Shown here piece after piece: positions 22,876 to 30,547 of a stretch of 33,580 bases of DNA. Made by a program: the position numbers and the translations under genes. The notes under the pieces were generated by a model. That model saw nothing but the letters and a program-made list of their open reading frames with translations. It was not told the DNA's origin and did no database searches. Each line of letters opens with the position of its first letter. Position 1 is the first letter of the stretch. The stretch is from positions 1-33,580 of the IMG/VR virus record IMGVR_UViG_3300027770_001992; one strand, given 5' to 3'. This DNA is from a virus.

Positions 22876-23786
22876 ATATGAACAATGCGTTATATACATG
22901 GGTCGTAAACACATATAAAAGTTTGTGTTATTTGCGGCTCGCGATTGAGTCTATTCGTGAAAATGCTTATTATAAAAATCAACCAATTCTTGTGTATTGT
23001 GAAAATGACACAGACACGCGAGATTGGTTAGCACAACAACCAGACATTGAATATATCTATGAAGAAAATGTTGTTCCTGTTGGTATTGGTGGTGGAGTAA
23101 ACAAAGCAATAGAGCGTGTAAAAACAGAATACTTTTCATTAGTACATAGTGATTTTTATATTAGCAGAAACTATGACAAGCCATTGTTTGATCTTGTATC
23201 TAGCACAGAAAAGCCATTAGTAGCAGGTGCGTGGCGGCTTGAACCAAACATATTCAACAATGTAGATAGAATAGGAACAGTGTTTGCTCCTGTAGAAAAT
23301 GGATTTGGTGTATATCATCACGACTTCTTGAAGAATGAGTTTTTAGATTGGGCAGATGAGTTTGTAAAAACATCAAATGCTCCCGACTTTAGAAAAGTAG
23401 AAGGCGTGTCGTATATGATGCGAACAAAGTATTTTTTAAATAACAGTCCAGTTTTCAATCCAACTTCATACGAAGATATGGACCAAAGTGTTAGAATGCA
23501 GTTAGAAGGATATAATTTTGTTGTAACTGGAAAAGCACTAACTTGGCACTTTGGAGCACGCAGTAGTCATTTTCTTGGACAGCACGACAAACTTACTGGC
23601 ACATCTGATAGACAAAAACAAGGTGAAGCTCGCAACTATCAAAAGTGGTTGAAAATATGGGGAGAGCCACCGTCGTATGACGAAGTAGGTTTTATCAAAG
23701 TATCCGACAATATGCGTGAAATATACAACAAAAATAGAGATAAATACTTGACAGGTGATTATAGCAGTGTCATAAAGGATGTATGA
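22872..23786 (+). CDS. GT2-family glycosyltransferase
   Basis: A 304-residue GT2-type protein. Start strand NALYTWVVNTYKSLCYLRLA, then QPILVYCENDTDTRDWL, the GIGGGVNKAIERVKTEYFSL element, and the metal-type VHSDFYIS (H-S-D) near 90-97; downstream SYEDMDQSVRMQLEGY and a WHFGARSSHFLG segment resemble the C-terminal half of GT2 rhamnosyltransferases. ATG 22872 overlaps the previous stop; an in-frame GTG at 22863 would add three residues. Confidence 0.82.
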   Translation: MNMNNALYTWVVNTYKSLCYLRLAIESIRENAYYKNQPILVYCENDTDTRDWLAQQPDIEYIYEENVVPVGIGGGVNKAIERVKTEYFSLVHSDFYISRNYDKPLFDLVSSTEKPLVAGAWRLEPNIFNNVDRIGTVFAPVENGFGVYHHDFLKNEFLDWADEFVKTSNAPDFRKVEGVSYMMRTKYFLNNSPVFNPTSYEDMDQSVRMQLEGYNFVVTGKALTWHFGARSSHFLGQHDKLTGTSDRQKQGEARNYQKWLKIWGEPPSYDEVGFIKVSDNMREIYNKNRDKYLTGDYSSVIKDV

Positions 23787-24286
23787 AAAATTTAACAGAA
23801 ATTGAATTGCTGAAAGAGGAATTGGCTATGTTCAAAAAGAACAACGAAGAGCTTATTCATCGTTGTAATGCCGCTATTGCCGCTTGGGACGAAGAGCGTG
23901 AGCGTGCTTTGCGTGAAGCAGATAGAGCAATAAAATATAAAGAAAAGTATGAAGATTTGGTGAAAGATATTCGCCTTATCGGAAAACAGATTTTTTGTAG
24001 TACTGGCGGCACATTCGAGAATCATCCACCTGATGCTATTATTGATGCAGCTTTTAGATCGTTAAATGAATCTTGGAAAGAAGAAAAAGAGCATATGAAA
24101 TTATCTCACGACAAAACTTTGGAGTCATTGCGTTATAATGTTGAACGCACAAAAGTGTTTGAGGCACTCGCTGAAATGCTATATAAGGCAGAATATGACA
24201 ATACTGATGGTATTAAGAAGATTTACGAAACTGTAAGAGAGAAATATCCAATTGGAACTTATTGGATGCCTACCAAAAGCGTTTAA
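23783..24286 (+). CDS. coiled-coil hypothetical protein
   Basis: A 167-residue, Glu/Lys/Arg-rich protein predicted to be largely helical and coiled-coil (residues 5-60 and 93-125), interrupted by a short CSTGGTFENHPPD loop. Not recognised. It overlaps the preceding GT2 gene by ATGA, so it is translated from the same mRNA. Helical adaptor proteins of this kind are common small phage genes with unknown role. Confidence 0.7.
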   Translation: MKNLTEIELLKEELAMFKKNNEELIHRCNAAIAAWDEERERALREADRAIKYKEKYEDLVKDIRLIGKQIFCSTGGTFENHPPDAIIDAAFRSLNESWKEEKEHMKLSHDKTLESLRYNVERTKVFEALAEMLYKAEYDNTDGIKKIYETVREKYPIGTYWMPTKSV

Positions 24287-24288
24287 TT

Positions 24289-24471
24289 ATGACACCGACG
24301 GCACAAAAATATTTTGAGTTGTATTATAAACTACAACGCTGTATTGATGAAAATACTATACAAGAAAAATCCAACAAACTGCGGCAGGATATAATAGAGT
24401 ATTATAATAATATGACCGAAAAAGAAAAGCAGTTGATACACATTGTGGGAATAGAACACGACAAGATATGA
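24289..24471 (+). CDS. small hypothetical protein
   Basis: A 60-residue, helical, charged protein starting at ATG 24289, two bases after the preceding stop; an in-frame TTG at 24262 inside the preceding gene is a poor alternative. The segment KLQRCIDENTIQEKSNKLRQ has a coiled-coil pattern. Not recognised. Ends in an ATGA overlap with the next GT2 gene. Confidence 0.6.
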   Translation: MTPTAQKYFELYYKLQRCIDENTIQEKSNKLRQDIIEYYNNMTEKEKQLIHIVGIEHDKI

Positions 24472-25676
24472 AATACAAAACTAAAGATGTAACATTTGTA
24501 ATGCCGTCTTATAATACTCTAAATTATACCTTGATGGCATATAGAAGCCTTCGTGAATTTTATCCAAGTAATGAGATTATTATACTTGATGATGGTAGTA
24601 ATGACGGTACTGTTGATTATCTTGAATCACAAATCAAGTTGGATGACAACTTGCGTATTTGGATAAATACAACAGGGAATATTCTTGGGCATACTATTAC
24701 ATATGACATGGGTATAAAGATGGCAAACAATGCTCTTGTTAGTATCTTTCATAGTGACATGATTTGTGCCAAAAATTATCTTGAGAATATGCTCAAGCAC
24801 TATAAAGAAAAAACGGTGATATGTGCTACACGTATTGAACCAACTGGAATTTACCCAGAAGGTAAAGAAAAGATACTCAAACCATTTGGTATTGAGTTTC
24901 ATGAGTTTAAGAAAGAAGAGTTTACATCGTTTGTATATCAAGAGCAGATTGACAGCAAAGATAAAACGAGCAACGGTATATTCGCACCTTGGTTGGTAAG
25001 CAAAGAAGATTTCCTCACAATTGGTGGGCATGACGCAAAATCATATAGCCCTTTTCCCGAGGAAGATGCCGATTTATTTCTACGCTTTCATCTTGCTGGT
25101 TACAAACTGATACAGAGTAGAGATAGCATGTGCTGGCATTGGATAAGCCGTGGTCACAGAAGTTGGGCAAAGAATGGTGTGGGTAAGGATGATGATATGT
25201 TCAAGTTTTATCAAAATAGAGCACGCCGCAACTATCTTCGCAAATGGCATAAATGGATGATATTTGATAATAATCATCATCCAATAGCACATCCTGTATA
25301 CAACATCGGATTTGTTATCACCGATGTAACTAGTGAAGATTTTCTTCATTTTGTTGAGCCTTGGGCAACCAACATCTTTGTTGATAACATGATTTGTGCT
25401 GAAAGATACATAGCAAAAGAACAACCTACTACTAAGATTGATCTAACCACTCGCATATATAATCATGGCTATATTGAACAAATCAATAATGATATATTGT
25501 TGTATTTCAGTCAAAAGGACTTTATGATCAATGCTAATGAAAACTCAGCAATCATAACTAAACTTAGTGATATTATTTCAGAAGGTGTAGAAGACAATGC
25601 TGAAATGGAACTGGGTATATTCAAATTGAAAACAAAGATTGTAAAAGATATTAGCAAATCACTTATAAAAATATGA
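24468..25676 (+). CDS. GT2-family glycosyltransferase, C-terminal extension
   Basis: A 402-residue GT2 protein with a clear catalytic domain in the first ~270 residues: VTFVMPSYNTLNYTLMA, EIIILDDGSNDGTVDYL (DDGS nucleotide motif), SIFHSDMIC (H-S-D metal site), PFPEEDADLFLRFHLAGY (catalytic-base E/D region) and WHWISRGH. The ~130 C-terminal residues are an unassigned extension of Ile/Asp-rich strands and helices. Substrate unknown. Overlaps its neighbours by ATGA at both ends. Confidence 0.87.
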   Translation: MKYKTKDVTFVMPSYNTLNYTLMAYRSLREFYPSNEIIILDDGSNDGTVDYLESQIKLDDNLRIWINTTGNILGHTITYDMGIKMANNALVSIFHSDMICAKNYLENMLKHYKEKTVICATRIEPTGIYPEGKEKILKPFGIEFHEFKKEEFTSFVYQEQIDSKDKTSNGIFAPWLVSKEDFLTIGGHDAKSYSPFPEEDADLFLRFHLAGYKLIQSRDSMCWHWISRGHRSWAKNGVGKDDDMFKFYQNRARRNYLRKWHKWMIFDNNHHPIAHPVYNIGFVITDVTSEDFLHFVEPWATNIFVDNMICAERYIAKEQPTTKIDLTTRIYNHGYIEQINNDILLYFSQKDFMINANENSAIITKLSDIISEGVEDNAEMELGIFKLKTKIVKDISKSLIKI

Positions 25677-25981
25677 ACTACGATAACTTATTCACTTTTG
25701 TTGTTACACATGTAAAACAACTTGGCGGCAAAGGTCGCGGAGTTGTTATTACACGCAAAACAACATTGGAAGAAATCACTAATATGTTTGATGCTTTTCT
25801 TGTTAGAGAAGAAATAGCCAAACTCATGAAGTTTACTAAAGAAACTTCACCTGAACATCCTAATATGGTTGTATATCGCACAGATGGTTTAGAAGAACAT
25901 ATTGTGTTTGGATTGAGTGAAGCTGGTTGGAAAGATGATTATGGATTGACTCATGATGATGTTGTTGTTAGTGTAGCATAA
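25673..25981 (+). CDS. hypothetical protein
   Basis: A 102-residue protein, not recognised. N-terminal strand FTFVVTHVKQLGGKGRGVVI, a central helix (TLEEITNMFDAFLVREEIAKLM) and an acidic end. Its ATG overlaps the GT2 stop. It may belong functionally either to the GT cluster or to the small-gene/dUTPase group that follows three bases later; the sequence does not decide. Confidence 0.65.
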   Translation: MNYDNLFTFVVTHVKQLGGKGRGVVITRKTTLEEITNMFDAFLVREEIAKLMKFTKETSPEHPNMVVYRTDGLEEHIVFGLSEAGWKDDYGLTHDDVVVSVA

Positions 25982-25984
25982 TAT

Positions 25985-26254
25985 ATGAAATTATTATCAA
26001 TGGAAGATATTGATGCTAGATTGAATAAAATATTACCAGAACTTCCATCAGAAAATGATGTAGAAGCATACATGAAAACATTTGGAATTTCTCGCGTAGA
26101 TGCTGTTCAACTGTGTCGTATTTCAACATATGATCGTAATCATGGGTTGATGAAGATATCTGATACCACAGGCAATGAGTATATGAAAACTCATGCTGAG
26201 TATCTTGAATTGAGCAAAATGGTAGCAGAACACAACAGACAATTAAATTTATGA
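25985..26254 (+). CDS. hypothetical protein
   Basis: An 89-residue, mostly helical protein (MEDIDARLNKIL, VEAYMKTFGISRVDAVQLCR) with a single Cys; a helix-turn-helix is possible in the FGISRVDAVQLC segment but weak. A second in-frame ATG at 26000 is a plausible shorter start. The stop overlaps the dUTPase start by ATGA. Confidence 0.62.
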   Translation: MKLLSMEDIDARLNKILPELPSENDVEAYMKTFGISRVDAVQLCRISTYDRNHGLMKISDTTGNEYMKTHAEYLELSKMVAEHNRQLNL

Positions 26255-26805
26255 AATTCAAATATTATATCAAAAATGTAAAAGGACTTGTTTTTCCGGC
26301 GCGAGCAAATAAAACTGATGCTGGTTATGATGTTATATCAACAAGTCCCGCTAATATTACAGGACAAACTTGGGACAGTAGTAGTGGTAAAACTTATTAC
26401 AAGCGCATAGATTATATTGAATATGAAACCAATTTATATACTCATCCAGCCACCGAAGCAATTGATTCTTGCCAAAGTTCATATTCTATTTATAATTGTC
26501 ATACCGATTTGAGACCACGCAGTTCAATCAGTAAATATAATATTGTGCTTGCCAATTCTGTTGGTCTTATTGATCGTGGATACAGAAATCAAATATTGGT
26601 TCGTTTCAAATATATTTGGCAACCAGAAGATTATTCTATTATAGATGACCTAATTTTAGGTACACCTAATTTGAGCAAATTATACAATATGGGTGATAAG
26701 ATTTGTCAACTACTACCTATGGAAACACATGATATTGAGTTTCATCCAGTAGATATATTGGACAACAATGATCGTGGTGGTGGATTTGGATCTACAGGAA
26801 AGTGA
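26251..26805 (+). CDS. dut: dUTPase (dUTP diphosphatase)
   Basis: A 184-residue trimeric-type dUTPase, which hydrolyses dUTP to dUMP and diphosphate. All five motifs are visible: motif 1 TDAGYD at 22-27, motif 2 RPRSS at 88-92, motif 3 GLIDRGYR at 105-112, motif 4 GDKICQLLP at 148-156 (usually GDRIAQL), motif 5 RGGGFGSTG at 175-183. Longer than the usual ~150 aa owing to an insertion of about 40 residues between motifs 1 and 2. The start overlaps the preceding stop by four bases. It would keep uracil out of phage DNA and supply dUMP. Confidence 0.93.
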   Translation: MKFKYYIKNVKGLVFPARANKTDAGYDVISTSPANITGQTWDSSSGKTYYKRIDYIEYETNLYTHPATEAIDSCQSSYSIYNCHTDLRPRSSISKYNIVLANSVGLIDRGYRNQILVRFKYIWQPEDYSIIDDLILGTPNLSKLYNMGDKICQLLPMETHDIEFHPVDILDNNDRGGGFGSTGK

Positions 26806-26842
26806 TCATTTTCTTTTTTTTAACATATATTTATTATGTGAT

Positions 26843-27004
26843 ATGAGTAAAAATCACGATAGATACAAAGAAGATTATTCAACAATAGACATTGAACAAT
26901 TGGAAGAAATAGACACAGAGAAATTTGAGAAGTTTCGTCCCAAGAATAAAAAGAACATCAAGGGTAAATCAAAAGACAATAGTATAAAAAAAGACGACGA
27001 GTAA
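26843..27004 (+). CDS. small basic/acidic hypothetical protein
   Basis: A 53-residue protein from the ATG at 26843; the frame is open upstream, but the first 25 residues would come from a region overlapping dUTPase with no good start. Acidic helix (DIEQLEEIDTEKFEKF) followed by a very Lys-rich tail (KNKKNIKGKSK). Not recognised. A T-rich stretch precedes it and the terminator at 26988-27024 overlaps its end. Confidence 0.5.
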   Translation: MSKNHDRYKEDYSTIDIEQLEEIDTEKFEKFRPKNKKNIKGKSKDNSIKKDDE

Positions 27005-27024
27005 TATCGGCGTCTTTTTGTTTT
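26988..27024 (+). terminator. intrinsic terminator, possibly bidirectional
   Basis: A 9-bp stem (26988-26996 with 27011-27019) that can extend by two pairs past one mismatch, with T-runs on both strands. It ends the dUTPase unit on the plus strand and could also stop minus-strand RNA from GMP reductase. Confidence 0.7.
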
Positions 27025-27025
27025 T

Positions 27026-27205
27026 ATGAACATCATTGATGACAAGTGTGTCTTTTATTTAGAAATGTTCAGAGATGGACTTTATATAAAATTGTCAGAA
27101 GAACTGCAAAAAGAAAACGCCGCAACAACTGCGACGTTTTGTTATTATTTGGCGAAGTATGAAGGCGTTCACCATTTAGATTTTTTGCGTAAGTTGATAG
27201 GTTAG
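27026..27205 (+). CDS. possible small protein
   Basis: A 59-residue open frame between the terminator at 26988-27024 and the end of the minus-strand GMP reductase gene, overlapping the latter by four bases. It begins MNIIDDKCVFYLEMF and ends YEGVHHLDFLRKLIG; composition and hydrophobic spacing look protein-like. Against it: no Shine-Dalgarno, no promoter, and the GMP-reductase terminator (27106-27140) lies inside it. It may be chance. Confidence 0.4.
   Translation: MNIIDDKCVFYLEMFRDGLYIKLSEELQKENAATTATFCYYLAKYEGVHHLDFLRKLIG
27106..27140 (-). terminator. intrinsic terminator of GMP reductase gene
   Basis: On the minus strand, a 10-bp stem (27131-27140 with 27114-27123) that includes one G-U pair, a 7-base loop, then a T-rich tail. 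On the plus strand the same position is a C-A mismatch, so it works better for the minus-strand gene, whose stop is about 60 bases upstream of it. Confidence 0.65.
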
Positions 27206-28227
27206 TTCCTGATACCATATTCTACTTCGGAGAAATCGCCACCAGCATATGATATGCTGCTCTGTAAACTTTCGGTTATTTCATGTAGTTTTTCTGCATA
27301 TGTCATATTGTTGCATTCAAGTTCAACAACACAACCTTCAACATGAACATTGGCTCCTTTATTCTTTGCCGAAGCACTGCCATAATATACTTTATATGGT
27401 TTAACAATTATTTTACCAGTACCTCTGTTGGAAAGTTCATTTGTTATAATTTCTCTATACACAGTTTCGGCTGGAGAATCAATACATGCAGCAAAGATGT
27501 TTCCTGCCATAACCATAGTTCCACCAGCCACAATTGCTTTGGCAAAATCGCCATTCGTTCCAATTCCACCATCTGCTATAATTGGTTTGGTTGCAATATC
27601 AGCACACTCTTGTATACATGTGAACATAGGAGCACCAAATCCAGTTTGACCATATGTCGTACAAGCTTTTCCAGCCGCAATTCCAACCTTCGTGGCGTCT
27701 GCACCCCAATTCTCCAAATCAACAACTGCACCAGCCGCCGCAACATTTCCAGCAATGATGAATGGTCGTTCATATGCTCCTCTTTTATAAACACTATGTA
27801 AGAACTCAAGCATTTCTTTCATTCTTACGCTGTGCGCGTGTGCTATGTCCAGAGTTAAGAAATCAATCCGCAATTCTTCGTTTATACAATGTTCAATCAG
27901 TTCTGCATCTTCATTTTTGACACCAAGGCTGATGCTGATAGTTTTCCAATTTTCTTTGTTTGCAACTTCAATGAACTTTTTATTATCTGTGTTGGATGGT
28001 GCGGTTTTGTCTGCATTGAAGCGATGCATGATATAAAAATATTCATGTTCACTCATATACTTTGCTTTATCAACATTCATGGTACATTCCATGTTGGCTG
28101 GCACAACTGGTAATTTAAATGTTTTATTACCGAATTTTATAGAAGTATCTGCTTCACTTCGAGAATGAAACTCGCTATAACGAGGCTTTAGAAACACTTC
28201 GGAATAAGAATAATAGGTTTTTGACAT
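27202..28227 (-). CDS. guaC: GMP reductase
   Basis: A 341-residue IMPDH/GMPR-family enzyme, closest to bacterial GuaC, which reduces GMP to IMP with NADPH, releasing ammonia. Seen: SRSEADTSIKFG and LPVVPANM at the start, FYIMHRF, DIAHAHS (128-133), FIIAGNV, GADATKVGIAAGKACTTYGQTGFG with catalytic Cys189, PIIADGGI and SSISYAGG at the end. No CBS domains, so not a typical IMPDH. Two in-frame ATGs (28233, 28227); 28227 is preferred as it lies just past the expected transcription start. The gene recycles guanine nucleotides toward adenine, perhaps matching AT-rich phage DNA. Confidence 0.92.
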   Translation of the reverse strand: MSKTYYSYSEVFLKPRYSEFHSRSEADTSIKFGNKTFKLPVVPANMECTMNVDKAKYMSEHEYFYIMHRFNADKTAPSNTDNKKFIEVANKENWKTISISLGVKNEDAELIEHCINEELRIDFLTLDIAHAHSVRMKEMLEFLHSVYKRGAYERPFIIAGNVAAAGAVVDLENWGADATKVGIAAGKACTTYGQTGFGAPMFTCIQECADIATKPIIADGGIGTNGDFAKAIVAGGTMVMAGNIFAACIDSPAETVYREIITNELSNRGTGKIIVKPYKVYYGSASAKNKGANVHVEGCVVELECNNMTYAEKLHEITESLQSSISYAGGDFSEVEYGIRN

Positions 28228-28235
28228 AATCATTC

Positions 28236-28263
28236 ATACTACACACATCCAAAAAAGTGTCAA
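28236..28263 (-). promoter_or_regulatory. sigma70-like promoter of GMP reductase
   Basis: Minus strand: TTGACA at 28263-28258, 16-base spacer, TAGTAT at 28241-28236. The ATG at 28227 is eight bases after the -10, so near-leaderless, as for plus-strand copies of the motif. Confidence 0.6.
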
Positions 28264-28306
28264 TACATAATAATTTTTGCTCGCTGATTACTATTTATAT
28301 ATACAT

Positions 28307-28741
28307 ATGGCAAAAAATCTAAGAGTATTCAAAGGTGCGGGCTGTCCAGATTTGGACACACAAACTCTTGCTTTGTTGGTCAAGTTCTTAAAGTATGCCA
28401 TCTCAGAGTTGAAATTGCAAGATGTTGAAGTGAAGATACGATTATTGGGCAAGTCGCCAAATGAACCTATCACAACTGGCTGTTATTCACCTCAAAACAA
28501 AACTATATCTACTATATGTGATGGTAGGCATATGATTGATTATTGTCGCACAATTGCTCATGAATTAACTCACATGAAACAAGATGTTGATAATAGAATA
28601 AATGGCAATGAACAAGAGATTGGTGGAGAAATTGAAGATGAAGCCAATGTAATGTCTGGAAGAATAGTAAAGTTTTATATCAAGAATATATTGACCAAAG
28701 AAGATAAACAACATCTTGGTTTGGGATTTTATGGTACATGA
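28307..28741 (+). CDS. putative zinc metallopeptidase
   Basis: A 144-residue protein with a zincin signature: IAHELTHMKQDVD (HELTH, residues ~86-95; two zinc-binding His and catalytic Glu), followed by GEIEDEANVMSGRIV about 25 residues later, where an E is the likely third ligand (gluzincin-like arrangement). No signal peptide. Small phage peptidases of this sort are sometimes called SprT-like or M-type, but I cannot name the family. ATG 28307 is chosen over in-frame upstream starts in the AT-rich promoter region. Ends in an ATGA overlap with a 30-residue open frame. Confidence 0.75.
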   Translation: MAKNLRVFKGAGCPDLDTQTLALLVKFLKYAISELKLQDVEVKIRLLGKSPNEPITTGCYSPQNKTISTICDGRHMIDYCRTIAHELTHMKQDVDNRINGNEQEIGGEIEDEANVMSGRIVKFYIKNILTKEDKQHLGLGFYGT

Positions 28742-28830
28742 TTAGAAAAGTCGTCGAATTTATTAAAAATTTGGCGGAGATTGTTTTGCTGCTTGGGGTG
28801 ATTTTTATTATTGTTTGTACATTTCTATAA
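28738..28830 (+). CDS. 30-residue membrane micro-protein
   Basis: A 30-residue open frame starting in an ATGA overlap with the metallopeptidase gene. It has a charged N-terminus (MIRKVVEFIKNLAE) and one strongly hydrophobic segment (IVLLLGVIFIIVCTFL), like a single-span membrane peptide. The overlap, the composition and a complete stop support it, but its length is such that chance cannot be excluded. Confidence 0.5.
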   Translation: MIRKVVEFIKNLAEIVLLLGVIFIIVCTFL

Positions 28831-28842
28831 AAAGTATATATA

Positions 28843-28870
28843 TTGACTTCATTCTGTGATGTCGTTATAT
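28843..28870 (+). promoter_or_regulatory. sigma70-like promoter
   Basis: TTGACT at 28843-28848, 16-base spacer, TTATAT at 28865-28870 (or TATATT one base later). The ATG at 28890 lies 19 bases downstream. It heads the group of genes down to 31550. Confidence 0.45.
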
Positions 28871-28889
28871 TTATAGTAATAGCATATAT

Positions 28890-29219
28890 ATGAAAAAATC
28901 CGAACTAAAAGCATTGATAAGAGAAGTTGTTGAAGAAGTCACTGGAGGGCATGAATACAAAATCAATATAAGATTTGTGGATGTATATGATCGTCGTAAC
29001 AACGGCGATATAGACATCAATGTAAAAGCAGCCAATGATCATGACGCACAAATCAAGGCAATAGAAGAATTTTGGAAAACACACGACGATTCAAAAATCA
29101 ATATCACTGATGTATTCGTGGATGACGAAAATATTCCATGGGGGCAACACAAAGATGATTGGTTGCCAGGTGGATCAGGAGATCCTGCCCACGACAAAAA
29201 AATTAATGGTGGTGAATAA
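28890..29219 (+). CDS. hypothetical protein (MKKSELKALIREVV type)
   Basis: A 109-residue acidic protein. The N-terminal helix MKKSELKALIREVVEEV is a pattern that, in my experience, begins many unrelated-looking proteins of T4-type phages. The rest carries a beta-rich segment (YKINIRFVDVYD), a helix, and an acidic, Gly-rich tail (LPGGSGDPAHDKK). No function known. Its last bases overlap the next gene's start (29206). Confidence 0.65.
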   Translation: MKKSELKALIREVVEEVTGGHEYKINIRFVDVYDRRNNGDIDINVKAANDHDAQIKAIEEFWKTHDDSKINITDVFVDDENIPWGQHKDDWLPGGSGDPAHDKKINGGE

Positions 29220-29619
29220 AAATGACTATCTCGGTATATTCACAAAAGCCGTATTGAAAAATAAAAGTTTAGCAAAACAAATCATGAACGAGCAATATAC
29301 AACAATGAATATATCAGCAATGATGCCAAAAAGTCATAGTAATGACTCTGTAAGCAGTGCTGATATACAATCATTGTTGCGTGGTCGTTCATTTGGTCAT
29401 CAGAAACAACAAGAAGACAAACCATTTGAAATGAATCCAAGTATTCCAGATTATAATAATACTGATATGCAAGAACTACAAGATTATTGCTCAAAGCGTG
29501 GCATACTTGGTGTGAATTTCAATGGTCGCGATCCAAAATCAATATTAAAAATGCTCAAAGCTAGAATGGGTGACAGAACATCTATCAATGAAACTAAAAG
29601 AGGATTACTAAATGGATAA
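29206..29619 (+). CDS. hypothetical protein
   Basis: A 137-residue protein from the ATG at 29206, 14 bases inside the previous gene; earlier in-frame starts are unlikely. A basic N-terminal helix (DYLGIFTKAVLKNKSLAKQI), a Met/Ser/Gln-rich, probably disordered middle, and a C-terminal SAP-like segment (MQELQDYCSKRGILGVNFNGR, then SILKMLKARMG) that looks like a small helix-turn-helix. The SAP likeness is weak. Overlaps the next gene by eight bases. Confidence 0.6.
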   Translation: MVVNKNDYLGIFTKAVLKNKSLAKQIMNEQYTTMNISAMMPKSHSNDSVSSADIQSLLRGRSFGHQKQQEDKPFEMNPSIPDYNNTDMQELQDYCSKRGILGVNFNGRDPKSILKMLKARMGDRTSINETKRGLLNG

Positions 29620-30535
29620 AATACCAGCATATTACAGTTTTTACACAGAATTGATTACAGAAGGTCATTGTATTATGGCCGATGTTCCACAAAAAGAATC
29701 TATGCTTGAGTTTATCAAGAAGATTCCAAATGAATGTGTGTACGAAGAAGTTGGTGAAAATTATGGCAAAGAAGCCAATCCACATGTAACTGTTATGTAT
29801 GGCTTGAGTCCAATAGAAGAAAACAGAGTCAAAGAATTATTGAATAAAGTACCAAAGAAGATTGTGGCAGAACTGGGAAAAATCAGTAAGTTTTCTAACA
29901 CGGATACTCCATATGATGTATTGAAGATTGAAGTGAAAAGTCCTCACTTGAATAAGATACATGAAATGATTCGCAAGAACTTTGAGAACAATTATAAATG
30001 GCCACAATACAATCCACATGTTACTTTGGCATATGTCAAAAAAGGAACATGCAATGAATATGTTGGTAATAAAACATTTGAAGGTATGAAAGTTATGTTT
30101 GAGACATTTATGTATAGCAACGGTATTAGAGAACTGAATCATGCCGTACCAATGAAGGAATATTATGTTGGTCAATCCGGTGGCTATGGTGGTGGAGCAA
30201 TGGCTGGCGGAGGTGTCGCAGCAAACAATTGGGCAGGTACATTCTCTAGCAATCAAACATCACGCCGCTTACAAAACTATCCAGCACAACGAAAATATAC
30301 ATATACTCAGGGCAATACTATTATTGGTAGTCCATTGTATGGTACTCTCACAGACGATGATTTGATAGATCCAAACTTTACCAAAGATGAAATACGTACT
30401 GGACTGCGTTATGAAATGAAACGCATGGAATATCCAGACAAAGATGTAGCCAAACCAACAGTATTGAAAAATCTTCACAAAAATCCAAAATATTATAGCG
30501 ACTTGGAAATGTACTTTCAATCGGATAAAATTTAA
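29612..30535 (+). CDS. 2H phosphoesterase with C-terminal extension
   Basis: A 307-residue protein. Residues ~15-180 form a 2H phosphoesterase (LigT/2'-5' RNA ligase-like): NPHVTVMYGL with H58-x-T60 and NPHVTLAYV with H136-x-T138, the two catalytic HxT motifs. A glycine linker (GGYGGGAMAGGG, about 190-201) leads to a C-terminal domain with the pattern EIRTGLRYEMK...VAK...KYYSDL, resembling a DUF5661-type motif. 2H enzymes cut cyclic or 2'-5' linkages; phage members include the anti-CBASS Acb1, so an anti-defence or RNA-repair role is possible. AGAGGA before the ATG is a fair Shine-Dalgarno. Confidence 0.78.
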   Translation: MDKIPAYYSFYTELITEGHCIMADVPQKESMLEFIKKIPNECVYEEVGENYGKEANPHVTVMYGLSPIEENRVKELLNKVPKKIVAELGKISKFSNTDTPYDVLKIEVKSPHLNKIHEMIRKNFENNYKWPQYNPHVTLAYVKKGTCNEYVGNKTFEGMKVMFETFMYSNGIRELNHAVPMKEYYVGQSGGYGGGAMAGGGVAANNWAGTFSSNQTSRRLQNYPAQRKYTYTQGNTIIGSPLYGTLTDDDLIDPNFTKDEIRTGLRYEMKRMEYPDKDVAKPTVLKNLHKNPKYYSDLEMYFQSDKI

Positions 30536-30547
30536 CAAAAACAACAT

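Noticed and set aside
28277-28306. Promoter TTGCTC/TATATA before the metallopeptidase gene
   Set aside because: Poor match to the motif family and the spacer is wrong; the region is simply AT-rich.
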